5,597 nucleotides of DNA from Schleiferiaceae bacterium (GTDB lineage: Bacteria > Bacteroidota > Bacteroidia > Flavobacteriales > Schleiferiaceae): positions 1-5,597 of the forward strand of contig JAKMGS010000105.1 of assembly GCA_022424815.1 (NCBI GenBank), given 5' to 3'. Shown here piece after piece: positions 1 to 5,559 of this stretch. Position 1 is the first letter of the stretch. The number at the start of each line of letters is the position of its first letter. Below the pieces are notes generated by a model. That model saw only the letters and a program-made list of their open reading frames with translations, ran no database searches and was not told the DNA's origin. The translations under genes were made by a program, and so were the position numbers.

Positions 1-1337
1 GCTTGAGTCAACACTGCTTGTCCATCGATCATCACATCCACACGGCCATCAGCATCCAGCTGGAAGGTCTTGTCGTGTGAGCCATATTCCTCTGCCTTCT
101 GTGCCATCAAGCCGACGTTGCTCACGCTACCCATGGTCGTTGGATCCAATGCGCCATTCTCTTTGCAGAAGTCCATGGTCGCTTGATAGATGCCGCTGTA
201 CGAACGGTCAGGAATGACAGCTTTCGTATCGCGCGGCTGTCCGTTTTTATCCCACATGCGTCCTGAGGTGCGAATCATGGCTGGCATAGAGGCGTCGATG
301 ATTACATCTGAAGGAACGTGCAGGTTGGTGATGCCTTTGTCGCTGTTGACCATGGCCAAATCAGGTCCATTCTCAATAGCGCTAGCAAGGGCGGCTTCAA
401 TTTCATTGCGCTGGTCTGCAGGTAGGGTCGCGATCTTCGCGTACACATCGCCCAATCCATTGCGGACATCAACCCCCAATTTTTTGAAGGTCTCCCCGTA
501 TTTCTCGAACACCTCGGCGAAATAAACTTCTACTGCGGCACCGAAAAGAATAGGGTCGCTGACCTTCATCATTGTCGCTTTCATGTGCAATGAGAACAAT
601 ACACCTTGTTCCTTGGCGTCTTTGATTTGCTCTGCTATGAAGGTTTTTAGGGTATTCATGCTGATGGCAGAAGCATCGATCACTTCACCAGCTTGCAGGA
701 CGATGCCTGATTTTAAGGTTTTTGTGGTGCCGTCGGCGGCAGTGAATACGATATCGGCTACACACGGTGCTGCGATGGTAGTACTCACTTCTGAACCATA
801 GAAATCGCCTTGGCTCATGCTGCTCACGTGGCTCTTGCTATCTGCGGTCCAATGACCCATGCTGTGTGGGTGCTTGCGGGCGTAATTCTTTACGGCTTTC
901 GGGGCGCGACGGTCGCTGTTTCCTTCACGGAGTACAGGGTTCACCGCAGATCCCTTGATTTTATCGTAACGGCCTTTGATGGCCACTTCTTCGTCATTTT
1001 TAGGCTCCTCAGGGTAGGATGGTACGGCGAAACCGGCCGCTTGTAGCTCAGCGATGGCCGCCTTTAACTGCGGGATTGAGGCACTAATGTTTGGAAGCTT
1101 GATAATGTTGGCTTCCGGAGTTTTTGCCAACTCACCTAATTCTGCGAGGGCATCGCCCATTTGCTGATCCCCGGTAAGGAAGTCAGGGAAGGTCGCAAGG
1201 ATGCGTCCGGCCAAGCTGATATCGCGTGTTTCCACATCGATGCCTGCTTTGGCGGTGAAGGCTTTAACAATAGGCAAGAAGCTGTAGGTAGCTAATGCCG
1301 GTGCTTCGTCTGTTTTCGTGTACAGAATTTTAGACAT
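1..1337 (-). CDS. icd: Monomeric NADP-dependent isocitrate dehydrogenase (partial, C-terminus beyond window)
   Basis: This enzyme oxidatively decarboxylates isocitrate to 2-oxoglutarate, giving NADPH and CO2 (EC 1.1.1.42), in the cytoplasmic TCA cycle. I translated 445 uninterrupted residues from the ATG at 1337. The family is about 740 residues, so roughly 60% is present and the C-terminal part lies off the left edge. Recognisable blocks are KTDEAPALATYSFLP at residues 8-22, PNISASIPQLKAAI at 82-95, GSAVNPVLREGNSDRR at 129-144, FSLHMKATMMK at 248-258, VPSDVIIDASMPAMIR at 341-356 and LMAQKAEEYGSHDK at 410-423. By the usual Azotobacter numbering minus two, Ser130, Asn133, Arg137, Arg143, Lys253, Asp348 and Tyr418 fall on the known isocitrate, metal and catalytic positions. 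The NADP-specificity residues lie in the missing part. This is the monomeric type, unrelated in length to the dimeric Icd. A TATATTTG box lies 22 nt upstream of the start. GC is clearly higher than in the plus-strand gene at 4489. Confidence 0.97.
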   Translation of the reverse strand, partial: MSKILYTKTDEAPALATYSFLPIVKAFTAKAGIDVETRDISLAGRILATFPDFLTGDQQMGDALAELGELAKTPEANIIKLPNISASIPQLKAAIAELQAAGFAVPSYPEEPKNDEEVAIKGRYDKIKGSAVNPVLREGNSDRRAPKAVKNYARKHPHSMGHWTADSKSHVSSMSQGDFYGSEVSTTIAAPCVADIVFTAADGTTKTLKSGIVLQAGEVIDASAISMNTLKTFIAEQIKDAKEQGVLFSLHMKATMMKVSDPILFGAAVEVYFAEVFEKYGETFKKLGVDVRNGLGDVYAKIATLPADQRNEIEAALASAIENGPDLAMVNSDKGITNLHVPSDVIIDASMPAMIRTSGRMWDKNGQPRDTKAVIPDRSYSGIYQATMDFCKENGALDPTTMGSVSNVGLMAQKAEEYGSHDKTFQLDADGRVDVMIDGQAVLTQ

Positions 1338-1359
1338 AATCAGAGTGTGTTTGCGGGCG

Positions 1360-1367
1360 CAAATATA
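1360..1367 (-). promoter_or_regulatory. Bacteroidota -7 promoter box (TATATTTG) for isocitrate dehydrogenase
   Basis: Read on the minus strand, TATATTTG matches the TAnnTTTG consensus exactly and ends 22 nt before the icd ATG. A TTTA lies 19 nt upstream of the box and could serve as a degenerate -33 element (consensus TTTG). The box sits inside an inverted repeat, GCGCA-N7-TGCGC, at 1357-1373. The position and match suggest icd has its own promoter, with a leader of only about 15 nt. The match is seen directly; promoter activity is inferred. Confidence 0.55.
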
Positions 1368-1395
1368 ATGCGCAGCGCTTCAAGGTTAAACCCTT

Positions 1396-1668
1396 CTATT
1401 GGAACTTAGCAACCTTCTCTTCGTTGCTTAATCTATTCTCTCCCAGGTGGTATTGAACGTTGAGTAGAAATTCCCGGGTGGTTTTGAGGTTTTGAAGTTC
1501 TGTGACCAATTCATTTATCTCGTCCTGTTCCCCTTCAACACTGGTGCCAAACGGCCCCACGCTATAACGAACACCCGAAGCTTGGATGATAGCGATGGCT
1601 TCATCCACTCGGTCCATGGGGGAGTCGCTGTGTAGCGGAATGAATTGGATTTGAGCACTAATGGTCAT
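1396..1668 (-). CDS. Thiamine-binding-type small protein (MTH1187/YkoF-like, PF01910)
   Basis: A 90-residue cytoplasmic protein of the ferredoxin-like-fold family typified by MTH1187 and related to the thiamine-binding YkoF domain. The N-terminal strand MTISAQIQFIPLHSD fits the family's start, where a beta strand leads into a PL motif. Residues 31-47 (SGVRYSVGPFGTSVEGE) match the hallmark xSGxxYxxxPxxTxxEGE block, followed by a predicted helix (DEINELVTELQNL). The length is close to the family's usual 90-100. I chose the ATG at 1668 because it overlaps the transporter's TAA as TAATG and gives the family N-terminus. A longer in-frame reading from a TTG at 1731 would lie inside the transporter gene. 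Members are often encoded beside transporters and are thought to bind small ligands such as thiamine derivatives, but the ligand here is unknown. It is the last gene of the tight run. No clear intrinsic terminator follows in the 58 nt before icd. Confidence 0.8.
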   Translation of the reverse strand: MTISAQIQFIPLHSDSPMDRVDEAIAIIQASGVRYSVGPFGTSVEGEQDEINELVTELQNLKTTREFLLNVQYHLGENRLSNEEKVAKFQ

Positions 1669-2360
1669 TAGATGGGCATTTGAATGAAGGAACCAATAAA
1701 GGTGGAGAGCGCCATAATCAAGGTGCTCCAAATGGTGATACGCAATACTGCCTTTTTCACGCTGGAACCGCCCAAGGCTGCGCTGGCACCACCTAACAAT
1801 GCGAGGAAACTCACGGAGAACAAGTATTCAATCCAGAACAATTGCTCGAGTGGAAACAGGAAAATGAGTAAGAAGGGGAGACCGCCGCCTACCAAGAAGC
1901 TCAGCGCACTGGCCCCTGCGGCTTCCAACGGATTGGCCGAGGTGATTTCATTAATGCCTAACTCGTCTCGGGCGTGAGCGCCTAATGCATCGTGTTCGTG
2001 TAATTGGCGTGCGACCTCTGCGGCAGTCTCGGGCTTGAGCCCGCGACGAACATAGATCTTGGCCAATTCCTTTTCCTCCAACTCTGGCATTTCTTCCAAC
2101 TCACGAGCTTCTCGTTCTAGATCGGCTTGTTCGATATCTGCTTGTGAACTCACACTGACATATTCTCCAGCGGCCATGCTCAATGCCCCGGCCACGAGAC
2201 CGGCCAGTCCTGCAATGAGGACGGGGTCTTTGGTGGTGCTGGCGGATGCCACGCCCACAACAATGCTGGACACACTGAGGATCCCGTCATTAGCCCCTAA
2301 TACTGCAGCACGTATCCAATTTGATCTGTTAACGTAATGCTTTTCTAGCTCTTCACTCAT
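1668..2360 (-). CDS. VIT1/CCC1-family divalent metal (iron/manganese) transporter
   Basis: A 230-residue inner-membrane protein of the vacuolar iron transporter family (VIT1/CCC1, PF01988), which moves Fe2+ or Mn2+ across membranes, usually by proton antiport. TM1 carries GANDGILSVSSIVVGVA (residues 22-38). TM2 carries AGLAGLVAGALSMAAGEYVS (50-69). A Glu-rich cytoplasmic segment follows (about 77-135), then three hydrophobic segments at about 145-165, 172-195 and 205-226. Asp25, Met62, Glu84, Glu87, Glu95 and Glu98 fall at the spacing of the translocation-path and cytoplasmic metal-binding residues known in the eucalyptus VIT1 structure (Asp43, Met80, Glu102, Glu105, Glu113, Glu116), a constant offset of 18. 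The ATG at 2360 is preferred because it overlaps the upstream TGA as ATGA and begins at the typical MSEELEKHY; a GTG at 2420 would add 20 atypical residues. No ferritin-like domain is fused. The metal specificity cannot be read from the sequence. Confidence 0.92.
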   Translation of the reverse strand: MSEELEKHYVNRSNWIRAAVLGANDGILSVSSIVVGVASASTTKDPVLIAGLAGLVAGALSMAAGEYVSVSSQADIEQADLEREARELEEMPELEEKELAKIYVRRGLKPETAAEVARQLHEHDALGAHARDELGINEITSANPLEAAGASALSFLVGGGLPFLLIFLFPLEQLFWIEYLFSVSFLALLGGASAALGGSSVKKAVLRITIWSTLIMALSTFIGSFIQMPI

Positions 2361-2749
2361 GGCAGGTAATGGATGATGAATATCAATTCGTTGGTTATGG
2401 TATCTAAGGTAGCGAACCACTGGTGATCCTTCCTAGTGCCATTGGCAGAAAAAAGGTGGTCTCCGGTGTATTCGAAATAGGTGGCAGCATATTTAGCCTT
2501 GTCCTTCCCTGATTTATGCAATTGAAAGCTCACCTTCCGCTGCGTTGGAGAGAGTTCGCAATAATTGCGAGTGATCTTGGGGATATCTATTCCAGTGCGG
2601 AGTTCAATGTGGTCAATGTTGAATTGGTCACAATCCATACTCCAATAAATTTCCTTGGCGAGGGATTGGCAACCCTTCATGAGTAAAAGGGGGATTGCGA
2701 AAATTATGGCAATGATGAGTAGTATTCGAGCAGTTTTGTTGCGATTCAT
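2357..2749 (-). CDS. Hypothetical membrane-anchored protein, 130 aa
   Basis: I do not recognise a family. The N-terminus is basic (MNRNKTAR) and is followed by a hydrophobic stretch at about residues 8-25 (ILLIIAIIFAIPLLLM), consistent with a signal anchor or uncleaved signal peptide. The remaining ~100 residues are polar and would face the periplasm. They contain Cys40 and Cys64, and Cys27 lies just after the hydrophobic stretch. The soluble part shows strand-like alternation (VSFQLHKS, AATYFEYTG, ELIFIIHYLP) and a GIDIPKI segment, suggesting a small beta-rich domain. MKGC at 24-27 is a poor lipobox because Lys sits close to the Cys, so a lipoprotein is possible but not favoured. The gene begins 20 nt after the TspO gene and overlaps the transporter start by 4 nt (ATGA), so it is probably cotranslated with the transporter and may assist it. 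The ATG start is well placed and the reading frame is intact. Confidence 0.75.
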   Translation of the reverse strand: MNRNKTARILLIIAIIFAIPLLLMKGCQSLAKEIYWSMDCDQFNIDHIELRTGIDIPKITRNYCELSPTQRKVSFQLHKSGKDKAKYAATYFEYTGDHLFSANGTRKDHQWFATLDTITNELIFIIHYLP

Positions 2750-2769
2750 TCAGATAGTTTAGGCCCTGT

Positions 2770-3222
2770 CTAGTTGTTATGCAGTGCGTAGGCGTTTAGC
2801 GTAATCGCAATACTTAGCCACACCACGTAAGGAGTAAGTAGCCAGGTAAGCTGTGGCAGATAGGGCTTTGCCTTGATGGCCATGAAGCCAACTACAAAGA
2901 CCAACAGGATGATTTCTATCAAAGCGATTCCCATCCAATGCAGGTCGAAGAAAAGTGGATTCCAAAGGATGTTCAGGACCAATTGGACCCCATAAATCCA
3001 TAAAATGGTCTTGTTAAGTGCTTCAATTTGAACGGCTTTGTTCATGAAAATGCTTAAACAGATCATGATCAAGGTCCAAGACGCACCAAAAACCCAACCC
3101 GGAGGCGTCCACGGCGCCTTATTGAGGTTGGTATACCAACTGCCCATGGGGCCTTCGCCCATCAGGTAACTGCCCAACGCCAGGGCACCAAAATTCAAAA
3201 CGAAAAAGAGGAGGAGTCTCAA
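2770..3222 (-). CDS. tspO: TspO/MBR-family tryptophan-rich membrane protein
   Basis: A 150-residue, five-helix membrane protein of the TspO/MBR family (PF03073), which binds porphyrins, heme or cholesterol-like ligands and acts in tetrapyrrole and stress responses. Family residues are visible. WYTNLNKAPWTPPGWVFGASW spans 29-49, with the conserved WY, Lys35, Pro37, Pro40-Pro41, Trp43, Phe45 and Trp49. Q80-x3-N84-x2-W87 with F91-F92 follows, then P131-Y132, W135, A139 and L142-N143 in the last helix. The start is uncertain. No ATG lies upstream of the first helix, and the candidates are TTG at 3222 and TTG at 3276. I chose 3222: it leaves a 2-nt gap after the preceding stop (TAA-TA-TTG), gives the usual short N-terminus, and matches the typical 150-160 residue length. 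The 3276 start would add 18 basic residues encoded wholly inside the PepSY gene. Proximity to PepSY and VIT genes fits a heme or iron link by inference. Confidence 0.92.
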   Translation of the reverse strand: MRLLLFFVLNFGALALGSYLMGEGPMGSWYTNLNKAPWTPPGWVFGASWTLIMICLSIFMNKAVQIEALNKTILWIYGVQLVLNILWNPLFFDLHWMGIALIEIILLVFVVGFMAIKAKPYLPQLTWLLTPYVVWLSIAITLNAYALHNN

Positions 3223-3224
3223 TA

Positions 3225-3716
3225 TTAAACCATTAACATGATGATTGCGAGGATAATACCTCCCAAAGTAAACCAAAGCCCTTTCTTGAACATAGGTGAT
3301 TTTGGTACGAACATAAAGAAGGCACTAACGGCAAAGAAGAATAGCGACGCCCCAAAAAATATATTGAAGTAGTACAACGGATCATTAGTAGTCGCTTTGT
3401 GCAAGTTTATGATCTTATCCAGCCAACCGGGTAATTCTTTGGCGGTGAATTTCGCTTCTCCAGTCTCAGGATTGTAAGCACCTTGCTCAAAAACTAACAT
3501 GGTGCCGTCGTTATCAATTATTTCAAGGTCGCGAATTCTCAAGGCACGGCCCAGTGTTTCTTCGGTGAGGCCTGTTTCGACGGTGATTTCTTTTTGAATC
3601 TCTTGTTTGAAGGTATCGGTATTTCTAAAAATCAGGGTAATGCCTGAAACGGCATAAATCATCATGATTCCGGCAAGGAAAAAGCCGAGGTAGCGGTGGA
3701 GGATTCTAAAGGTCAT
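3225..3716 (-). CDS. Small PepSY-associated transmembrane protein
   Basis: A 163-residue inner-membrane protein resembling the PepSY-associated TM family (PF03929 and relatives), some members of which are iron-regulated or ferric-reductase-like. The N-terminal MTFRILHRYLGFFLAGIMMIYAVSG (split here: MTFRILHRYLGF, then FLAGIMMIYAVSG) is the classic RxxHRxLG lead-in to TM1. A periplasmic domain of about 75 residues follows (NPETGEAKFTAKELPGW within it). An LHKAT motif then precedes TM2 (FFGASLFFFAVSAFFMFV), and TM3 is at the C-terminus (LGGIILAIIMLMV). His7 and the LHK histidine are candidate heme or metal contacts. The ATG at 3716 begins at the family motif and lies 22 nt after a TATATTTG promoter box, so I prefer it. 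An upstream ATG at 3770 would add 18 residues and overlap the HD gene by 19 nt. This is shorter than the multi-PepSY iron-uptake proteins, and its partner is unknown. Confidence 0.82.
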   Translation of the reverse strand: MTFRILHRYLGFFLAGIMMIYAVSGITLIFRNTDTFKQEIQKEITVETGLTEETLGRALRIRDLEIIDNDGTMLVFEQGAYNPETGEAKFTAKELPGWLDKIINLHKATTNDPLYYFNIFFGASLFFFAVSAFFMFVPKSPMFKKGLWFTLGGIILAIIMLMV

Positions 3717-3738
3717 GTAGTTTATTCCAAAGTGTTTC

Positions 3739-3746
3739 CAAATATA
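3739..3746 (-). promoter_or_regulatory. Candidate internal -7 promoter box (TATATTTG) before the PepSY gene
   Basis: On the minus strand this octamer is identical to the one upstream of isocitrate dehydrogenase and also stands 22 nt before the ATG at 3716. It lies just after the HD gene's stop codon, in the 35-nt gap. No convincing -33 TTTG is visible at the expected spacing, so the call rests on the -7 match and the spacing. If active, it would let the PepSY-to-thiamine-binding genes be expressed without the HD gene. TAnnTTTG is expected two or three times by chance in a window this size. Confidence 0.4.
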
Positions 3747-3751
3747 CTTTT

Positions 3752-4402
3752 TTAAGATTGGCCGTTCCATTCCTGGTAAAATTGATCCAAGAATGCTTCC
3801 ATAAAGCCGTGCCTTTGTTCGGCTATTCTTTTTCCGCTCACGGTATTCATTAAATCCTTGAGCAGGAGCAGTTTTTCATAAAAGTGATTGATGGTGGGCG
3901 CAGTCGATTTCTTGTATTGTTCCTTGGTCATATTAAGGTTCGGAGTGATAGATGGATCGTAAATAGCTCGGTTTTTAAATCCCCCATAGTTGAAGGTACG
4001 CGCAATCCCAATGGCACCGATGGCATCAAGACGGTCGGCATCCTGGACGATGTGGAACTCAATGCTGTGATCCTCATGTTCGTTGGCGCCGCCTTTGTAG
4101 CTGATTGCACGAATGATCGAGGTGATGCGATCAACGCGGTCCAGAGGATAGTTTTGGGAACGAAGCCAGTTTGCGGCTGTTTTGGGTCCAATTTCCTCAT
4201 CACCCCCATGAAACTTTGAATCTGCGATGTCGTGGAGAAGCGCAGCTAACTGGACCAATTCCATATCACAATCCTCCTCCTTAGCAATGAGCATCGCATT
4301 CTTCCAAACCCGTTCGATGTGGAACCAATCGTGCCCGCCCTCGGAGTTTTTAAGTGCGGTTTTGACATATTCTATTGTAATCTGGATGATACTGGATGAC
4401 AT
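3752..4402 (-). CDS. HD-domain phosphohydrolase, YedJ/YpgQ-like
   Basis: A 216-residue cytoplasmic metal-dependent phosphohydrolase of the HD superfamily, resembling E. coli YedJ and B. subtilis YpgQ along its whole length. YpgQ hydrolyses nucleoside triphosphates to monophosphate and pyrophosphate. The metal site is complete: His28 in HDWFHIERVW (24-33), His57-Asp58 in AALLHDIAD (53-61), and the C-terminal Asp in QDADRLDAIGAIGIAR (120-135). The closing segment SGKRIAEQRHGFMEAFLDQF also fits the family, and the length is typical (about 210-230). The ATG at 4402 gives a family-like N-terminus and no upstream alternative looks better. It is the first gene of the minus-strand run and faces the divergent intergenic region. 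The following PepSY start is 35 nt away, or overlapping if a more upstream ATG is used. The exact substrate cannot be told from the sequence; a nucleotide-housekeeping role is inferred. Confidence 0.9.
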   Translation of the reverse strand: MSSSIIQITIEYVKTALKNSEGGHDWFHIERVWKNAMLIAKEEDCDMELVQLAALLHDIADSKFHGGDEEIGPKTAANWLRSQNYPLDRVDRITSIIRAISYKGGANEHEDHSIEFHIVQDADRLDAIGAIGIARTFNYGGFKNRAIYDPSITPNLNMTKEQYKKSTAPTINHFYEKLLLLKDLMNTVSGKRIAEQRHGFMEAFLDQFYQEWNGQS

Positions 4403-4488
4403 TGTATTGGTACCTTTTTAACTAATTGATAATCAGGGATATGTTATTTATTTTTTATAACTTAGAATTGAACAAAACCATTTTAGTC
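4403..4488. promoter_or_regulatory. Divergent intergenic region between HD gene and T9SS cargo gene
   Basis: This 86-bp AT-rich spacer must hold the promoters for the minus-strand run and the plus-strand secreted-protein gene. No exact TAnnTTTG box is present on either strand. For the plus gene, a TTG at 4426-4428 followed 20 nt later by TATTTTTT (4449-4456, one mismatch to TAnnTTTG) is the best candidate pair. A short palindrome, TGAT-A-ATCA, lies at 4427-4435 and GGTACC at 4409-4414; neither is strong enough to call an operator. No promoter can be assigned for the minus direction. Confidence 0.35.
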
Positions 4489-5460
4489 ATGAAAAAATTT
4501 TTACTCTTCATTTTTTCCGTCTCAGGAAGTATGTTGTTTGGACAGACCTTAACTATGCCTTCTATTCCATCATCAGGCGTCACTTATGCGGTAACTATTA
4601 AAGCTGATACAGTACCTCATCCTAGCCAAGGTAATTGGGATTTTTCCAATATTACTACAGATGCAACTGGAACCATCGAATTTGAACCTATTTCTTCAAC
4701 TTCGTATTCTAGTAATTATCCAAATGCAACCCATGTCAAGTACGAAGATGGCGGAACATTTTTTTTAGGATATGATACGGATGAATATACTTTTCACGGA
4801 GAAATTAGTGTAATTACAACCTCGTATCAGAATCCACTGATCCTCCATACCTATCCATTCGCAATTGGTGATTCTCACTCAGATTCAGAATTAGACATCT
4901 CCTTTACTTGTAATGGCTGTCCACCATATATGGAGAGAGATGATGCCGTATACTCTGAATCATTATCCTCAGGAACTTTAACTATGCCAGACGGTACAGT
5001 TCATAATTCTGCCACGCTTGTGTATACTACACGAACTTGGAATGATGGTCAAGCGGGGTCTAATACCTGTAATTTATTCCTTGAGCAATGGCACTGGTGG
5101 GTGGCTGGTTATCCCATGCCTGTTGCTCAAACCGTTGAATTGTCTACAACAGGGCCATGTCCACCAAATGTTGGTTATAGGCAATCTAAGTTCTTGGTTG
5201 GAAACCCATTTGCCATTGATGAAAATAATAATGTTTCGGCCATGATATATCCTAATCCCGCTCAAGAATATATAGAGCTATTCAATCTTGTGAATGACGA
5301 ATTAGAGATTAGAATTTCAGACATGTCGGGTAGAATACTCATTGAAACGGTCGTTTCTAAACAATCTAACAGGATTAACATTGAGTCTTTACCAGCTGGA
5401 ATGTTCATACTCACAACAGTGGACGACAATCAAAGCGTCCATAGGTTCATGAAAAAATAG
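4489..5460 (+). CDS. Secreted protein with C-terminal T9SS type A sorting domain
   Basis: A 323-residue exported protein. Residues 1-19 form a Sec signal peptide (MKKFLLFIFSVSGSMLFGQ), with cleavage likely near Gly18-Gln19. Residues 20-250 are a beta-rich region that I cannot assign to an enzyme family. It contains an NWDFSNI motif (49-55) often seen in Bacteroidota secreted proteins, and four cysteines at 141, 144, 194 and 224 that could form disulfides outside the cell. Residues about 252-323 match the type A sorting domain (TIGR04183): a MIYPNPAQEYIEL start, IRISDMSGRIL, INIESLPAGMFIL, and a basic MKK end. The protein should therefore cross the outer membrane by the type IX system and be released or surface-attached. 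The ATG at 4489 gives the signal peptide; a TTG at 4426 would place an odd 21-residue extension before it. Sampled lines are about 33-45% GC, against about 50-57% in isocitrate dehydrogenase. A strong terminator follows. Confidence 0.9.
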   Translation: MKKFLLFIFSVSGSMLFGQTLTMPSIPSSGVTYAVTIKADTVPHPSQGNWDFSNITTDATGTIEFEPISSTSYSSNYPNATHVKYEDGGTFFLGYDTDEYTFHGEISVITTSYQNPLILHTYPFAIGDSHSDSELDISFTCNGCPPYMERDDAVYSESLSSGTLTMPDGTVHNSATLVYTTRTWNDGQAGSNTCNLFLEQWHWWVAGYPMPVAQTVELSTTGPCPPNVGYRQSKFLVGNPFAIDENNNVSAMIYPNPAQEYIELFNLVNDELEIRISDMSGRILIETVVSKQSNRINIESLPAGMFILTTVDDNQSVHRFMKK

Positions 5461-5474
5461 CCTTAATGATTTTG

Positions 5475-5513
5475 TAGGGCGCCTCCTTTCCATAAGTGAG
5501 GCGCTCTGTTTTT
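5475..5513 (+). terminator. Rho-independent terminator after the T9SS cargo gene
   Basis: A perfect 7-bp stem pairs GCGCCTC (5479-5485) with GAGGCGC (5498-5504). It extends outward by G-T, G-C, A-T and T-G pairs to about 11 bp, with a 12-nt loop, and is followed directly by TTTTT (5509-5513). It begins 15 nt after the stop codon. No T-run follows on the opposite strand, so it is one-directional. Confidence 0.88.
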
Positions 5514-5559
5514 GGTGAAACATTAATACTTATTTTGGTGCTATGTAAACCTAAGCACA

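Noticed and set aside
190..1046. Three plus-strand open frames (190-525, 583-801, 810-1046)
   Set aside because: They lie antisense to isocitrate dehydrogenase, whose minus-strand translation matches its family residue for residue. Their own translations show no family features.
1669..1731. N-terminal extension of the thiamine-binding-type protein from a TTG at 1731
   Set aside because: It would overlap the transporter gene by more than 60 nt and add 21 residues with no family similarity. The ATG at 1668 forms a TAATG junction and fits the family.
1684..2337. Plus-strand open frames at 1684-1977 and 2059-2337
   Set aside because: They are antisense to the VIT/CCC1 transporter. The Ser/Pro/Ala-rich translations are typical shadows of a GC-biased gene.
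2361..2420. N-terminal extension of the VIT transporter from a GTG at 2420
   Set aside because: The 20 added residues lie inside the upstream gene and do not look like the family, whereas the ATG at 2360 forms a clean ATGA overlap.
2669..2680. Lipobox (MKGC) in the 130-aa hypothetical protein
   Set aside because: A Lys stands two residues before the Cys and the small residues expected in a lipobox are missing, so a signal anchor is the better reading.
3884..4219. Overlapping open frames on both strands within the HD gene (3884-4219 plus, 3928-4209 minus)
   Set aside because: The HD frame carries the full catalytic motif set and the full family length; the others have no recognisable motifs.
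4409..4435. GGTACC and TGATAATCA palindromes in the divergent spacer as operator sites
   Set aside because: Both are short enough to occur by chance, and no repeated copy or fit to a known regulator is visible.
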